In this document: positions 1 through 11,621 of the stretch, piece after piece
Layout of the letters: each line of letters begins with the position of its first letter
Position numbering within the stretch: position 1 is the stretch's first letter
Assembly (NCBI GenBank): GCA_039519185.1
Contig: CM076851.1
Span: forward strand, 27,962,857 to 28,026,856
Direction of reading: 5' to 3'
Length of the DNA: 64,000 nucleotides
Source: Astragalus membranaceus
Lineage: Eukaryota > Streptophyta > Magnoliopsida > Fabales > Fabaceae
Notes under the pieces: model-generated
The model's database searches: none
What the model was told of the DNA's origin: nothing
The model's input: the letters and a program-made list of their open reading frames with translations, nothing else
Position numbers and translations under genes: made by a program

Positions 1-1592
1 TGATTTTTTTTACAATCCTAGTTTATGGCACTGATTGATGTCTAATTCTTGCCTTGATAACAGCAATTGTCGATTGTCCACTGTTTACTTCATCTTTCAT
101 CTAGAAACTAGAAATATTCTCACCAGTTTTTGAATAGCTCGCAGACTTTTGCAGAAACTTCATATCAAACGAGAGCTAGCATTATACCCATGCATACGCA
201 CGAGTGTTGTCGTGTTGTTTTTATTAATAGTCTTAGACATAATTTAATTAGTTTGAACATTACCCCGTGAAAATTAAGACTAATTTAAAGTAGATAAACA
301 AAAAGTTTCAAATTATAATTGAGTTAGATTACCCCGTGAAAATCAAGACTAATTTAAAGTAGATAAACAAAAAGTTTCAAATTATAATTGAGTTAGTCTG
401 AACATTACCTGTAGAGATTAGAAAAAAAATTGTATTAAAGTTTTAAATTTTCGAAATTGTAATATTTTTGGTAGAGACTAAATAGAACTTATTGATAGAG
501 AAAAATGGAATATTAAAAATAAAGTGGAATATTAAAAATAAAGTAGATATATTGTGAAAAATAGAAAAATGAGATAGAGTTAGAGGAAGAAAGAGGAGGA
601 GAGAGTGAAAAAGTGAAAAAGTTTGAAAAAAGTGAGAGAAATAGTGAAAAATTTTTAAAAAATATGTGAGAGAGTAAAAAAGTGAAAAAGTGAAATTACA
701 CGTATCCTAAAATTGTTTAGTTGGAAAAATGGTAAGATTGGTATTTTGGTAGTAGGTTAATGGTATAGAAAGATAGCAGTAGAATGGAGGTGAAAAACTA
801 AACAAAAGTGAATAGGATTGTTATTTGAAGCAAAAGAGGCAGTAATTATATTGCAGACGTATATCTCTTCACATTGTTATCGATATTGGATTTACTTTTA
901 TATCTATTTCTAAGGTTGTGTTTAGGATTTGTTGGGTGGGTGACTATCTGATTCATTTGTATGATTGATTCTTTGATAGTATGGTAAATAAGTTAAGGAA
1001 ATGGGACTCAACTTTGTTTTGGCATGATGCATGTGTGAAGGTTCTTTTCTATTTTAGAACAAAATGAGAGTCTTGCAAGCAAATCTTGGTGGTTTGGTGG
1101 ATGAGGTTTAGGAGTGGACCTTTACCTAAAGGAGGGTTTTTTTTTTCCTTTGAAGAAGGGGTTCCTGGGTGATCTTCTCTCCCTCCTTTATTCCATATTC
1201 ATGGTGATAGTTAATGATAAGCTGATATGGAAGACTCACAATGATAAATTGATACGAAATACTTACAATGATTATGTTTTTAGATTCCTATCTCCATACT
1301 TCAGGTGAAAACCAGCATTTGAAAAAAGTAACCCTTTGCTAGCTTTGACAAAATTCTAAAATGTTGCATTGGAACACTACATCTTCATTTTGCAGCAGGA
1401 AATATTTAAACCAAACACTCAGTTAAAAATGGAGCAGTTTCTGATTCCTAACTACTAATAAAAATGATAACCGCTTATAAAACATATAATGGCTATAATA
1501 ATCCACGAGTTCATGATTGGCATAATTAGCCGTGACATGTAGGGGTGTTTGCGGTGCAGTTTGGTTCGATTTAGAGCCTAAAAACCACCTGA
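1..1592. other. gene-free AT-rich DNA
   Basis: No credible coding region. It contains the 69-bp duplication annotated separately and a purine-rich patch around 580-700 with repeated GAGAGTGAAAAAGTGAAAAA-like words. The open frame at 1114-1308 has low-complexity composition and no recognisable domain, so it is not annotated. From about 1540 the text resembles a decayed MITE beginning AGGGGTGTTTGCGG, into which the hAT MITE at 1601 appears to have inserted. Confidence 0.6.
259..396. repeat. 69-bp tandem duplication
   Basis: Two adjacent copies (259-327 and 328-396), each starting ATTACCCCGTGAAAA and ending TTGAGTTAG, differ at about one position. No gene overlaps them. The near identity suggests a recent duplication by slippage or unequal exchange. 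Confidence 0.85.
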
Positions 1593-1600
1593 ATCGCAAG

Positions 1601-1635
1601 CAGTGGCGGAGGTGAATTCTTTAGGGGTGCCAAAT

Positions 1636-1685
<50 letters not shown>

Positions 1686-1914
1686 AAATGTCAAGATTTT
1701 TTAATTGGTTTTAATTAGTTGCGTGGATCGAACCTCCAACCTATTTGATGCATAATGGAGGCACTTACCACTATGCTTGGCTTCGTATTTGTTTACAATT
1801 TGCAAAAGGTTTATATAGAGATAGATTTTTGCTATATTATATTAACTATAAAAAAAATTAAAATAATTTGGGGGGAACCGTGGCATCATCGGGCTCCTAA
1901 GAAGGTCCGCCCTG
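1601..1914. mobile_element. hAT-type MITE, 314 bp
   Basis: The left end reads CAGTGGCGGAGG and the right end GGTCCGCCCTG, which is an imperfect terminal inverted repeat. A perfect 8-bp target duplication ATCGCAAG flanks it (1593-1600 and 1915-1922). Eight-base duplications and CAG...CTG termini are typical of hAT elements. It has no transposase, so it would be non-autonomous. An AT microsatellite occupies its left part. Confidence 0.85.
1638..1684. repeat. (AT)n followed by (GT)n microsatellite
   Basis: Uninterrupted TA dinucleotides run into a short GT tract inside the hAT MITE. Confidence 0.95.
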
Positions 1915-2276
1915 ATCGCAAGGTAAAAACACATGCAGTTTAGTTTGGTTGGCTTTTTAAAAATTTGAACCAATTTAAATCAAACCAACGTGGTTTGGAT
2001 TAGTTCAGTTTTTTGCGAGAGATAAAACAATTTAAAATAGAGTTAAAATTAACTAATTTAATTCTAAATTTAAATATTACTATTTTTTTCATCTAAGCAA
2101 AAGAAATTTATTTGCTATTTCAAGTCAACAACAAATGAGGAGAAAGAGGATATCTATTCCAAGATCCAAATAGTTTATAAGCAAATTGAGTGAAAGTGGA
2201 ATAGAGGATAATTAATAAAACTATAAGAGAAAGCAGGTTGTATTTTAAGAAGAGAAAATAGGTTGAATTTTAAGGG

Positions 2277-2357
2277 AGAGCTTTGTCGCGTCCTACCTGG
2301 TTCGAGGAATTAGTCTCTACAGTTGCGCGCAGAGGATGTTCGGTTTATGCCAAAAAA
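2277..2357 (+). mobile_element. 5'-truncated SINE
   Basis: The 81-bp insert contains GGAATTAGTCTCTAC and GTTGCGCGCAGAGG, the same 3' body as the longer SINE at 49839, and ends in a short A-run. It is flanked by a perfect 16-bp target duplication GGTTGAATTTTAAGGG (2261-2276 and 2358-2373). The tRNA-like head with boxes A and B is missing, as expected for 5' truncation during target-primed reverse transcription. Confidence 0.85.
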
Positions 2358-3079
2358 GGTTGAATTTTAAGGGTGGTGAAAAGTTTATTTGAATGTCTTC
2401 ATTGGCTAGAAGTCCTTGCAACGATGCTATCAAACAATTCCATTAATATCCCGAGTAGGTTCTAGAAACTGATCGTGAAAGTAAGAAACATGAGGATGAT
2501 GTGGTCACCATTTGGGATTGGGTAAGGAAAAACAAGATTAGTTAAGCCCAGGGCCATGTAGAGAACTTTTGAGGCCTAAGGCTAAAGCATAAATCTTAGA
2601 AAAAAAAAGATAAAATCAAATAATTTTAAACTAATTAAAAAATTATGAATGAAAACGTGAAATTTTGACGTCTAAATTAACACAAAGTCAATGTTTTTAT
2701 TTTTTCTAACTAAGCCTTAAAATTTTATTATGCATATAAAAAAGCTCTTGTGAATAAAAATATATTGGCAAATCAAAGAATATAAATCCTGAGGGTGTCT
2801 CCAAGTCAGCACTTCAGCTGTGCACTCCCGCCAAAAACCCCCCATTTCCCTCCAATTTTTTGGCCACTTGATTGCCACCATGTGGTCCACCACGTGTCTT
2901 GCCCTTCTCCTTTCTTTTCTTGCATGCCCAACACGTCTTTCATACCTATCCACCAAACTCCTCTCTCTTCATCTCTCTGTCATTCTCACCGAAGCCCCCA
3001 TACACCAGCAACCCAACCTCCATCGATCTATGCCCATTGCATCTCCTTCACCTCTCTATGCAGCCATCTTCATGAACAA

Positions 3080-3292
3080 CCACCACCATCATAACCCTCA
3101 ACCCGCTCTTCCGACGACGACGACGACGTTTCATCCTCCAATTCAATCCAATCCACCAACAAACGCCTTGACTGTATGCTCCAATTCCTCGACCGTAAAC
3201 TCTCCGCCGTCGACCACAACGACCGTCCCCGCAACCCTCTCTCCGATCCGTCTTCTCTGCCCGAGTTCATCGCCAAAGGAGGCGGCACCTGA
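3080..3292 (+). pseudogene. exon-like fragment of an unrecognised gene
   Basis: One frame reads an acidic run (SSDDDDDVSSSN), then KRLDCMLQFLDRKLSAVDH, then SSLPEFIAKGGGT and a stop. The composition is that of a real protein with a compact hydrophobic helix. I do not recognise the family. A stop lies directly upstream in the same frame and there is no initiator, so it cannot be a complete gene. Longer frames over the same DNA are proline/serine/threonine-rich shadows. It is probably a captured 5' exon, given the promoter-like CT-rich sequence at 2880-3060. Confidence 0.4.
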
Positions 3293-3394
3293 ATCTTCAA
3301 GGGAGAAAGAGGAAAGAGCGATGGACTAGCTCCATGGGTTGTCTTCACCGGTTGATTTTGTATGGGCTTGTCAGTGTAGAGATGCAGCAAAAAA

Positions 3395-3773
3395 ACTCAG
3401 TATCATTTGGTCAGTCAGAGAAGATATCAAAGAGATTTCTTCTCCCCAGCGAAGATGGCAACGAAGATATTAGGGTTAGTTCCTCAACTTAGTTCTTGCT
3501 CTCTCTGTTTGTTTGCATTATTTTTTCCCTCTAATTATTTCCTTCCTTTTCCTTTTAGTTACAACATTTGCTATTCTGTGGTTCCTTATGCTTGCAATCC
3601 AAGAGGTAATGGTATCCTTCTATTTTTTCCTTTGTTTGTTATCTACTTATCTTCTTGCTTTTTCCTTTAGGTAGTTGTCTGCAGAAATTTGGCTTGCCTT
3701 TTCTTTTGATGTTTTAGTGATAGTTTTGCCTTTTCTTTTGATGTTTTAGTGATAGTTTTGCCATTAGCAATGT
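3395..3773 (+). repeat. internal duplication, copy 1
   Basis: This segment recurs at 5683-6029. Copy 1 carries an extra 32-bp tandem repeat (TTTTCTTTTGATGTTTTAG words near 3700-3755) that copy 2 lacks. The shared 87-codon open frame is identical in both, so the duplication is recent. That frame is hydrophobic, low in complexity and probably not a gene; ATGGCAACGAAGATATTAGG near its start may be a short first exon with a GT donor. Confidence 0.9.
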
Positions 3774-5267
3774 TCATTTAATCCTAGATGTGGTTTTTCC
3801 CCTCATCTTTTTTGGGCATCATTCTGTGTAGCTGTGTCTCTCCGTAGGGTTGTTGCAACTGGCCATAAGAATGGTCTTCTTTAAGGTATATTATTTCATC
3901 TACTCATGGAAGTGGTTTGATGTCGTGAGTTTATTTTTTAGTTAGCCTTTCTGATTATCATTACTGTTGTCTCTGTTGAATAGAGATTACTAGGTCTGAT
4001 ATTATACATTTATGATAGTGTACTTTAATTTTGTGATTAATGGAACAACATTACATGTCAACAGAAGTACAAGATGAGAGAACAACAGAAGTACAAGATG
4101 TGCTCAAAAGCAATGCACCATTTTTTAGTGTATGACAAATTGAGAATGCTTGAGAATTATGTTAAGTAATATAAATAGTGGGAAGGGAATTAGGTGATGT
4201 ATGTTGATTGTGTTATAATTATCCATGAATTTTTGGTTGGTATATTATCTGGTTAATATTTTTCTTTGGTTTGGTTTGTTTCATAATTATCCTCTATATA
4301 TGAGCATCCTTGCAATTTTAATTGCTATCTATTATTGCAACCAACTTACAAGATTGGTAAAGTATATTAAGCACGTTTCCAAAGATTAAGCACATTTCCA
4401 GATATGAAGTAGCTGTCAATGAAGCTTGAAACATCCCTCATCCATGTACTCTGGATTTTGAACTCTATGTTTACTTTTGGGTTTTTATCTAGGAACCACA
4501 AGGAAGATTGAAATGACATGGTTTTCTTAGCATACTAGCTGATTATATGTTTGCCATCAAATCTGTAAGTCCCCATTTTCTTTTCATTTTCGATACCCTT
4601 GCTTTTGCTTGAAACATGTAAGTCGTTATGCCTGTACAAAAAATAGATTTCATTATGTATGTACAACAATAGATATGGGTTCCATTACTTAATAGACTTT
4701 GTAAATTTTGAAATGTGTATATAGTTACATGCTAAGTCTTTGTACATATATGTGTTGCTGTTATGCTTTTTTTTCCTATGGCTTAACCTACTGAAACAGC
4801 TTGATAGATGTTGGAGAAGAGTAGTTATAAAATACAAAGTGAAGCCAATTATTAACTGTTATTGCTGAGCAAGAAAATATTGACAAGAACAGAAACCAAA
4901 GCTCCGCACATATTGAACACAACAATTGCAATGAACATTATGAGGCTGAGATGATCAAAGCTCTTTAGTTTCATTGTTTTCTATACTCTATTTACAAATG
5001 TTAATATACTACTTCTTGTGTTTAATAGAAAGTCTTTCAATGTTTAGGAGTAAACAGCCTCTCCTAAGACAATACTGCTTCATATCTGTCAATGTGGTTT
5101 TTTCTACTTTTCTTTGGAATTTGCATCTTCTTTGCATATGTTGACTAAACTCTTTAATGAAATTTTGTGCTATCTTGGTCAGTATATGGTTGTGGTTTTG
5201 GAGTGCATGTGTAAAATGTTAGTTTAGTTAATGAGAGTACATTGTTTTGATTTGCAGTTCATTGATG

Positions 5268-5512
5268 TTGGAACAATGGTTTCTCCAACGGTCTATGCAA
5301 GGCGGAGTTTGTGTTATCTGATAAGTGACATGGTTCAGGAAGCACCGAACGATGCAATGCAAGCACAAGTTATATTCCCAGTATGGCACATTGCATCTTA
5401 TCTTCAGTCTGCTGCACTTTCAGCAGTTGGGATGAAGAATGAAGCACAAGCAGCACTGAAAGAAGGTACAACACAGGAATCTAAGAGGAATGCAACTTCT
5501 AAACAAAAGTGA
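5268..5512 (+). pseudogene. fragment of a brassinosteroid-signalling kinase (BSK), C-terminal TPR exon
   Basis: BSKs are membrane-anchored receptor-like cytoplasmic kinases that act below BRI1 in brassinosteroid signalling and end in TPR repeats. The fragment starts after an intron-like TTTGCAG acceptor and reads FIDVGTMVSPTVYARR, then DAMQAQV, then KEGTTQESKRN and a stop, which matches the last-exon TPR region of BSKs. The usual P in SDMPQEA is replaced by V, and a conserved SP in QAQV(I/V)SPVW by FP, suggesting drift. The kinase domain and myristoylation site are absent. The frame is intact and 3'UTR-like sequence follows. It lies between the two copies of an internal duplication in the probable Helitron, so it is best read as a captured exon and not a functional gene. 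Confidence 0.85.
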
Positions 5513-5682
5513 AGACTTTGTACAGTGACAACATTAATTGCTGATTGTGTCTTGCTTGATGATTACATCCACATTTGATATAAATTTCTTCTAATAGTTC
5601 TACCCTCAATGAAGTTGCATGTTTTGTTCTGAAGACTTAAGAAACAATGATTGGATGAAAGTGCTACTATTAAATTATAGTT

Positions 5683-6029
5683 ACTCAGTATCATTTGGTC
5701 AGTCAGAGAAGATATCAAAGAGATTTCTTCTCCCCAGCGAAGATGGCAACGAAGATATTAGGGTTAGTTCCTCAACTTAGTTCTTGCTCTCTCTGTTTGT
5801 TTGCATTATTTTTTCCCTCTAATTATTTCCTTCCTTTTCCTTTTAGTTACAACATTTGCTATTCTGTGGTTCCTTATGCTTGCAATCCAAGAGGTAATGG
5901 TATCCTTCTATTTTTTCCTTTGTTTGTTATCTACTTATCTTCTTGCTTTTTCCTTTAGGTAGTTGTCTGCAGAAATTTGGCTTGCCTTTTCTTTTGATGT
6001 TTTAGTGATAGTTTTGCCATTAGCAATGT
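5683..6029 (+). repeat. internal duplication, copy 2
   Basis: The second copy of the segment at 3395-3773, without the 32-bp extra repeat. After the copy ends the sequences diverge completely, so the breakpoint is sharp. Confidence 0.9.
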
Positions 6030-6326
6030 CCAGTAGCGGTTCAGCAATGGTTAGTCAATATTGTGATGGATTCTTAATTGTTGAAAATGTTGGTATTTCC
6101 TTTTGTCATGTGTCTAATGTAGGATTCATTGGTATCTTGATGGTTTTTAGACCTTATTTTTGAACAAATCATGGTTCTTATGGTTGGCCCAGAACATGAT
6201 CTGGAGATTGCATTTTGTGCCTGTGTCCTAAAACTTCATTATTTTTTGTGTTGCTCTGTTAGGTACATTATCATTAATTATTCATGATCCATACCATCAT
6301 TTCATGACTGTGATATTGTTGCAGTT

Positions 6327-6525
6327 AAGATTGATCCTTTGCCATTGTGGACAAAGATGAAAGGACAAAATGTGGCTGACAACAATGCTGCATTACTGGA
6401 AGGTTGTAACCTTGTGAAAGATGATGAAGTGAGTAACAACAATTGTAATGGTAAAGGAAAAATGGATGCTGATAATGAGTCTGCCAATTGCAGAAGCTTC
6501 ACTGGTGAAAACAAGGCGGATTCTG
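6327..6525 (+). pseudogene. exon-like hydrophilic fragment, unrecognised
   Basis: After a TTGTTGCAG acceptor the frame reads KIDPLPLWTKMKGQNVADNN, then a charged stretch with NNNCNGKGKMDADNES, followed by GGTAAG, a plausible donor. It looks like a solvent-exposed internal exon of a plant gene. I do not recognise the source. A second piece at about 7076-7217, after a TGCAG acceptor, reads EPTCAACAMELYPSHGE and ends FDEMS-stop; whether both come from one gene is unknown. Confidence 0.35.
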
Positions 6526-7227
6526 GTAAGGGTTTATCTGAGTACATTTGGAGTCAAGTAAGTCATACGGTTTTGTATCTCTGTAGGAGGAAAAAAATTG
6601 CATTCTCTCTTACGGGTTGTTTGGAGTAGCTATAATTTGTTCATGTCTTATATTGGTTGGCTTGCCAAAGATCAAAGGATTAGCACTTTATGATAACATC
6701 TATTTACTTATTTCCATAAGTTTCTTAAAAACTCTTTAATGGTAGAATAAATATTGTGTCACGGATGCTAAATATGAAAAAACCTGTATAAATAATGTGT
6801 AGTTTGTTCCATGCATCTCCTTCATTGCTATTTTAACTATATTTACAATGTGTTTTACTAATAGGATTTTATTTTTAAATAACTCTAGAAAGTTGACTTC
6901 CTTGCACAGGTAAATGCATTTCTTTGTTTACTCAATCTTTTTAACTGAATGGTGAGTATATGTATATGGTGAAGATGATGGTTAAAAATAGTTCTACGGG
7001 TTTTGGAAACTAGAGTCCAGATTAGCTTATCAATTTTTGTTAAATTGGAGCTTTAATTAATTGAAACTGCAGGTCAGCTTGCAAGCAGTTTTAGGTACAA
7101 GAGAATCTACCACGGAACCAACTTGCGCTGCTTGTGCCATGGAACTCTATCCATCTCATGGTGAAACACAGAAATATGAGGATTCTGCACGTGTTATATT
7201 TGATGAAATGTCTTAATGATATTAGAC

Positions 7228-8272
7228 TAACACATTTTAGTTAGAGATTTGTGTAGTTTAAATGCTTGCAAACAGCTTTTGATTTTTCTCTTTTGATTTT
7301 AAATGCTTGCAAACAGCTTTTGATTTTTCTCTTTCTCATGTTTATAAATCTTTTCAATGAAACTAAAAGACTAACACATTTTAGTTAGAGATTTGTGTAG
7401 TTTAAGTTTGTGTTATCTAGAATTGTTGTTGTTCTTTTGATTTATTGATTTGCAACTGTATGTAAATTGATTTGAAACCAAATCATATAATTTTATACTA
7501 TTTTTTTGTAGATTCAAAACCAAATCATATAATTTTATACTATTTTTTTGTAGATTCAAACCCCTTTGTCTTTTCATTTTGTAGATAGGGCAAGAAGGAA
7601 GAAGGGAAAGCAGAGGAGGCAGCTAAGAATTGGTCTCTCCTATGTTTTTGTTTGCTGGGTTTGCCTCTTAGAATTGGATTTTCTTTTTTTTTCCTTCTAT
7701 ACTTCTTTTGCAATCTGAAAGGAAAAATGTTCTATACTTTTTATAATTCTTGATGGAGCACAACACTAATCTAATGGTAAAGAATTTACAGTGAGGTGTT
7801 GATCCTTTTGTTGTTTCGTTGTTGTAAAACAGATAATGTTAGTGGCTATCTAATACTTGGTAGCTAACAATTTTATAGTCAATTTTTACTCTGTTGAGCA
7901 TTTAGTTATCACTATTTCAATGAAAATTTTTCTTTTGATATTGAATTGATAATTATTATCATGGATCAGTGATTGTTTGCAAGGTACAACCAAACCTTTC
8001 ATATTCCTTATACCTACACTTCATGTGTTCTTTATAAAGCATCACAATTTTCTTCAACTTTTTGGTATTTTGCATATTAGTTGGTTTGTGGTCTCTATTC
8101 CATAGAGCTTGCTGTGTGGGCTCCTTGCTTTCACTCTTGGTGTGAAGAAAATGATCTGTCATTACAAGGTATTTCAATTTTTTAGTCACTCAACCTCCTT
8201 TGAAAGCACATTTGATTGTTTTTCAATTGATTTATTGAATAACTCATTTTTTCCTGTCTTTATGAATGCAGA
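7228..8272 (+). repeat. 1.04-kb tandem duplication, copy A
   Basis: Begins TAACACATTTTAG and ends GAATGCAGA, and recurs at 8467-9509 with a few differences. Inside it the unit AAATGCTTGCAAACAGC plus flank is present twice (three times in copy B), and a word containing CCAAATCATATAATTTTAT is present twice (once in copy B). A possible exon lies near its right end before an AAG|GTATTT donor; I do not recognise the product. Confidence 0.9.
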
Positions 8273-8466
8273 GCTCTATAAGACTATTTTAAATTTAGAG
8301 ATGAACTTGGCTGTTGCAAGATTTGCTTACGTAGTTACTGTTCATATGTGTTTGTGAAGGTAGTCTCGTGCTTGAGTTATTTCATTAAGTATAGTAAACT
8401 ATGATGTATTGAATGTAAATCATAAAAGTCTATACTCTCTTTTTTATGCAACTAACATGTTATCAG

Positions 8467-9509
8467 TAACACATTTTAGTTAGAGATTTGTGTAGTTTAA
8501 ATGCTTGCAAACAGCTTTTGATTTTTCTCTTTTGATTTTAAATGCTTGCAAACAGCTTTTGATTTTTCTCTTTTGATTTTAAATGCTTGCAAACAGCTTT
8601 TGATTTTTCTCTTTCTCACGTTTATAAATCTTTTCAATGAAACTAAAAGACTAACACATTTTAGTTAGAGATTTGTGTAGTTTAAGTTTGTGTTATCTAG
8701 AATTGTTGTTGTTCTTTTGATTTATTGATTTGCAACTGTATGTAAATTGATTTTGAAACCAAATCATATAATTTTATACTATTTTTTGTAGATTCAAACC
8801 CCTTTGTCTTTTCATTTTGTAGATAGGGCAAGAAGGAAGAAGGGAAAGCAGAGGAGGCAGCTAAGAATTGGTCTCTCCTATGTTTTTGTTTGCTGGGTTT
8901 GTCTCTTAGAATTGGATTTTCTTTTTTTTTCCTTCTATACTTCTTTTGCAATCTGAAAGGAAAAATGTTCTATACTTTTTATAATTCTTGATGGAGCACA
9001 ACACAAATCTAATGGTAAAGAATTTACAGTGAGGTGTTGATCCTTTTGTTGTTTCATTGTTATAAAACAGATAATGTTAGTGGCTATCTAATACTTGGTA
9101 GCTAACAATTTTATAGTCAATTTTTACTCTGTTGAGCATTTAGTTATCACTATTTCAATGAAAATTTTTCTTTTGATATTGAATTGATAATTATTATCAT
9201 GGATCAGTGATTGTTTGCAAGGTACAACCAAACCTTTCATATTCCTTATACCTACACTTCATGTGTTCCTTATAAAGCATCACAATTTTCTTCAACTTTT
9301 TGGTATTTTGCATATTGGTTGGTTTGTGGTCTCTATTTCATAGAGCTTGCTGTGTGGGTTCCTTGCTTTCACTCTTGGTGTGAAGAAAATGATCTGTCAT
9401 TACAAGGTATTTCAATTTTTTAGTCACTCAACCTCCTTTGAAAGCACATTTGATTGTTTTTCAATTGATTTATTGAATAACTCATTTTTTCTGTCTTTAT
9501 GAATGCAGA
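8467..9509 (+). repeat. 1.04-kb tandem duplication, copy B
   Basis: Copy of 7228-8272, separated from it by 194 bp. In this copy the possible exon frame at about 9211-9408 is open (contains WYFAYWLVCGLYF and CFHSWCEENDLSLQ), while copy A has a stop in the same place. There is no homology call. Confidence 0.9.
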
Positions 9510-10992
9510 CAGGAAACTGTACCCAGAAGACAGAGAAGCAACTCATTGTTGGTATATCTTTCAAATTACAATGCGGTGAAATTCTTGACTTTTGTTTACT
9601 TTTTTGCAGGTTAGTCATTAAGTCAGTGTATTGTGGTTAGGTATATTTTGGAATCCAAATTCTGATTTGAATTATTTTTGTTGCTATATTGACTGGGGTT
9701 TTGGTTAGTTGCTTTCATATGTGCTGTGACAATTTTTATTGGTTTCCTGTTTGTGTATGGTGGATCCATCTTTGGTTCCCAGAATAGTGGTTAATCTGCT
9801 CTCAAATATGTCAGAAAATCATTCAAAGGACTTGGATCATCAAATTTTGGTGCAGACGATGACAACGATGGCAAGCCAGATGAGTCTTCACATATCCTCT
9901 CTTTTTTCTCTTGCTCCCCACCTACATAGATTATACACTATGCTCAATGATTGAACTATATTTTGCACTTGCAGTACATTTTTATCAATGGCCAATTTCC
10001 AGACCTTGAAACCTAATCTGTTACCAATGAAAGTCTCTGTTTGGTGATTATCTTTTGATCATATCGCATGCTTGATGGTTTTTTTTCAACAGGTACCAAT
10101 GTGGCTGTAGAAAAGCTATGCCATCAAACATTTTAGAGGTATTTTTTTGTTTTGCTTTTATTTCTGTTTTTTTGGTTGAACTGGTTGTTGTATGAGGTTA
10201 TTTGTTACCGTGTGTGGGAATAATTTTTGGAATGGTGTTTGGTTGGTTTTGATGTTTGGGAATGGAAAATTTAATTATTTTTTATGTCTTAAGGAGTTCA
10301 ATTTCATGTTGGTGAGGCTTCGCAAATTGGTGTTTCGCTGCTTTACTTTAGTTATTTTGAGGGCTTGTGAAAATGATTTTTTGGTATGAATAAGCATTAA
10401 TCAATTGTGAAGGGAATGTTCTACCTGTGTCTAGAAAAATTTAGAGATGGTAGGTTGTTTCTTAGAATTCCAAGGAATTTGTGTCTAGGAAACCTCAAAT
10501 GTTCACATACATAAAGTTTTGATGTTAATTTATACTTGCTTTTCTCATGAATCTAAACAACCATTTATCGATAATGTGTACTGTTTTTTAACCTTATTTT
10601 TGAAAATGCTTATTTTCTTTTGTTATTAGAAGGGAGGGTGTTAACTTATAATTTTTTAACCTGTTAATATTAATTCATGGTTATTTGCTTTTCTCCTAAA
10701 CCTAAACTAGGATTCATTGGTAATGTACAATGTTTTTTTGTTATTAGAAGAGAGCCTCTTAACTTATATCTCTCTTTAGGAAACTCATGGTTTTTTAGGT
10801 TGGAGTAGAAATTGATTCAAATAATACAATGTGATCAATACATTTTTTATAATTTAGATGTCAAATAGTCTCATGAACTTGCTGATATTGGTATGTTATT
10901 CTTCCTTTTACCCCTTTGTTCATTGCATTTGTATTTCTTGCTTTGCTAAGATGCTTCTAGAATTTTTCTTCTTTTTTGATTTTCTATTTTCA

Positions 10993-11097
10993 GGTTGAAT
11001 ACCCTAACAATGAAGATATTCAACAAGCTATTCTCAATAACTCTTCTAATAGTGAGGTTGTCGAAGATGGGCTAACTCTTAATAACCCAATTATGTA
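10993..11097 (+). pseudogene. terminal-exon-like fragment, unrecognised
   Basis: After a TTTTCAG acceptor the frame reads VEYPNNEDIQQAILNN, then a serine/asparagine-rich tail, and closes with two consecutive stop codons. It resembles the last exon of a host gene. It lies 180 bp from the Helitron terminus, so a chimeric transcript ending here is conceivable. Function is unknown. Confidence 0.35.
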
Positions 11098-11250
11098 ATA
11101 ATGAACGTTTTTAGAATTTTTTGTCCCTTTTCTTTTGTTTCTAGCCTTTTTAATCTACTAAACACATTTTAATTTCTAGACTTTCCCTTCAATTTTTACT
11201 AAGCTGATTGTAATATTACAATGATTATTTTTAGTCCCTAAAGCTTTGAC

Positions 11251-11279
11251 CCCGTGCATCGCACGGGTCACGGCACTAG
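11251..11279 (+). mobile_element. Helitron 3' terminus (hairpin plus CTAG)
   Basis: CCCGTGC-ATC-GCACGGG forms a perfect 7-bp stem with a 3-nt loop, followed after 8 nt by CTAG and then T. A GC-rich hairpin about 10 nt before CTRR, with insertion next to T, is the defining Helitron 3' signature. It has the same plan as the terminus at 60197-60224. Confidence 0.85.
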
Positions 11280-11616
11280 TTATTATTATGTAAATAATTT
11301 ACACTTTACACTAGGTAGTAGACATACGCCAGCATTAGAATTCATAATTATTTACAACTCATGTAATCATATTATCTTTTTGCATTTATCCAATAAAAAA
11401 AAACTTTGTCAATTCCATTAACGTTCTCAAAGTCTAATCCCGTAATTTGTAATAAATTTCAATAAAATCAATTCCGTTTTTCTTTTGACAAAATAAAATT
11501 AATTTCATTAAAAAATACTGAAAGTAGTAGTTAGTATATTAGATACAACATATCTATTTTAAGTATAAATATTTTAGTTAAAAAACACTCACATAAAAAG
11601 AGGCCTGGGCTAGGTT
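11280..11616. other. short gene-free spacer
   Basis: AT-rich DNA between the Helitron end and the LTR element. I see no gene, repeat or RNA here. Confidence 0.6.
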
Positions 11617-11621
11617 GTGGG

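Larger units (their letters stand above)
2790..11279 (+). mobile_element. probable Helitron with captured gene pieces; left end not located
   Basis: The right terminus is well supported (see 11251-11279). The body is inferred: it contains a recognisable BSK kinase exon with its splice acceptor, several other exon-like pieces bounded by AG/GT, and three internal duplications, but no complete gene and no Rep/helicase. That mosaic of intron-containing pieces of different genes is typical of gene-capturing, non-autonomous Helitrons. I could not find a convincing 5' TC terminus, so the start is only where gene-like sequence begins; the true end may be elsewhere. The alternative is a decayed host locus next to an independent Helitron end. 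Confidence 0.45.

Noticed and set aside
2795..3329. Overlapping open frames of 99 and 169 codons
   Set aside because: Proline/serine/threonine-rich shadows of CT-rich sequence; a different frame at 3080-3292 looks more protein-like.
3407..3670. 87-codon frame, repeated at 5695-5958
   Set aside because: Identity of the two copies comes from DNA duplication; the composition is low-complexity and intron-like.
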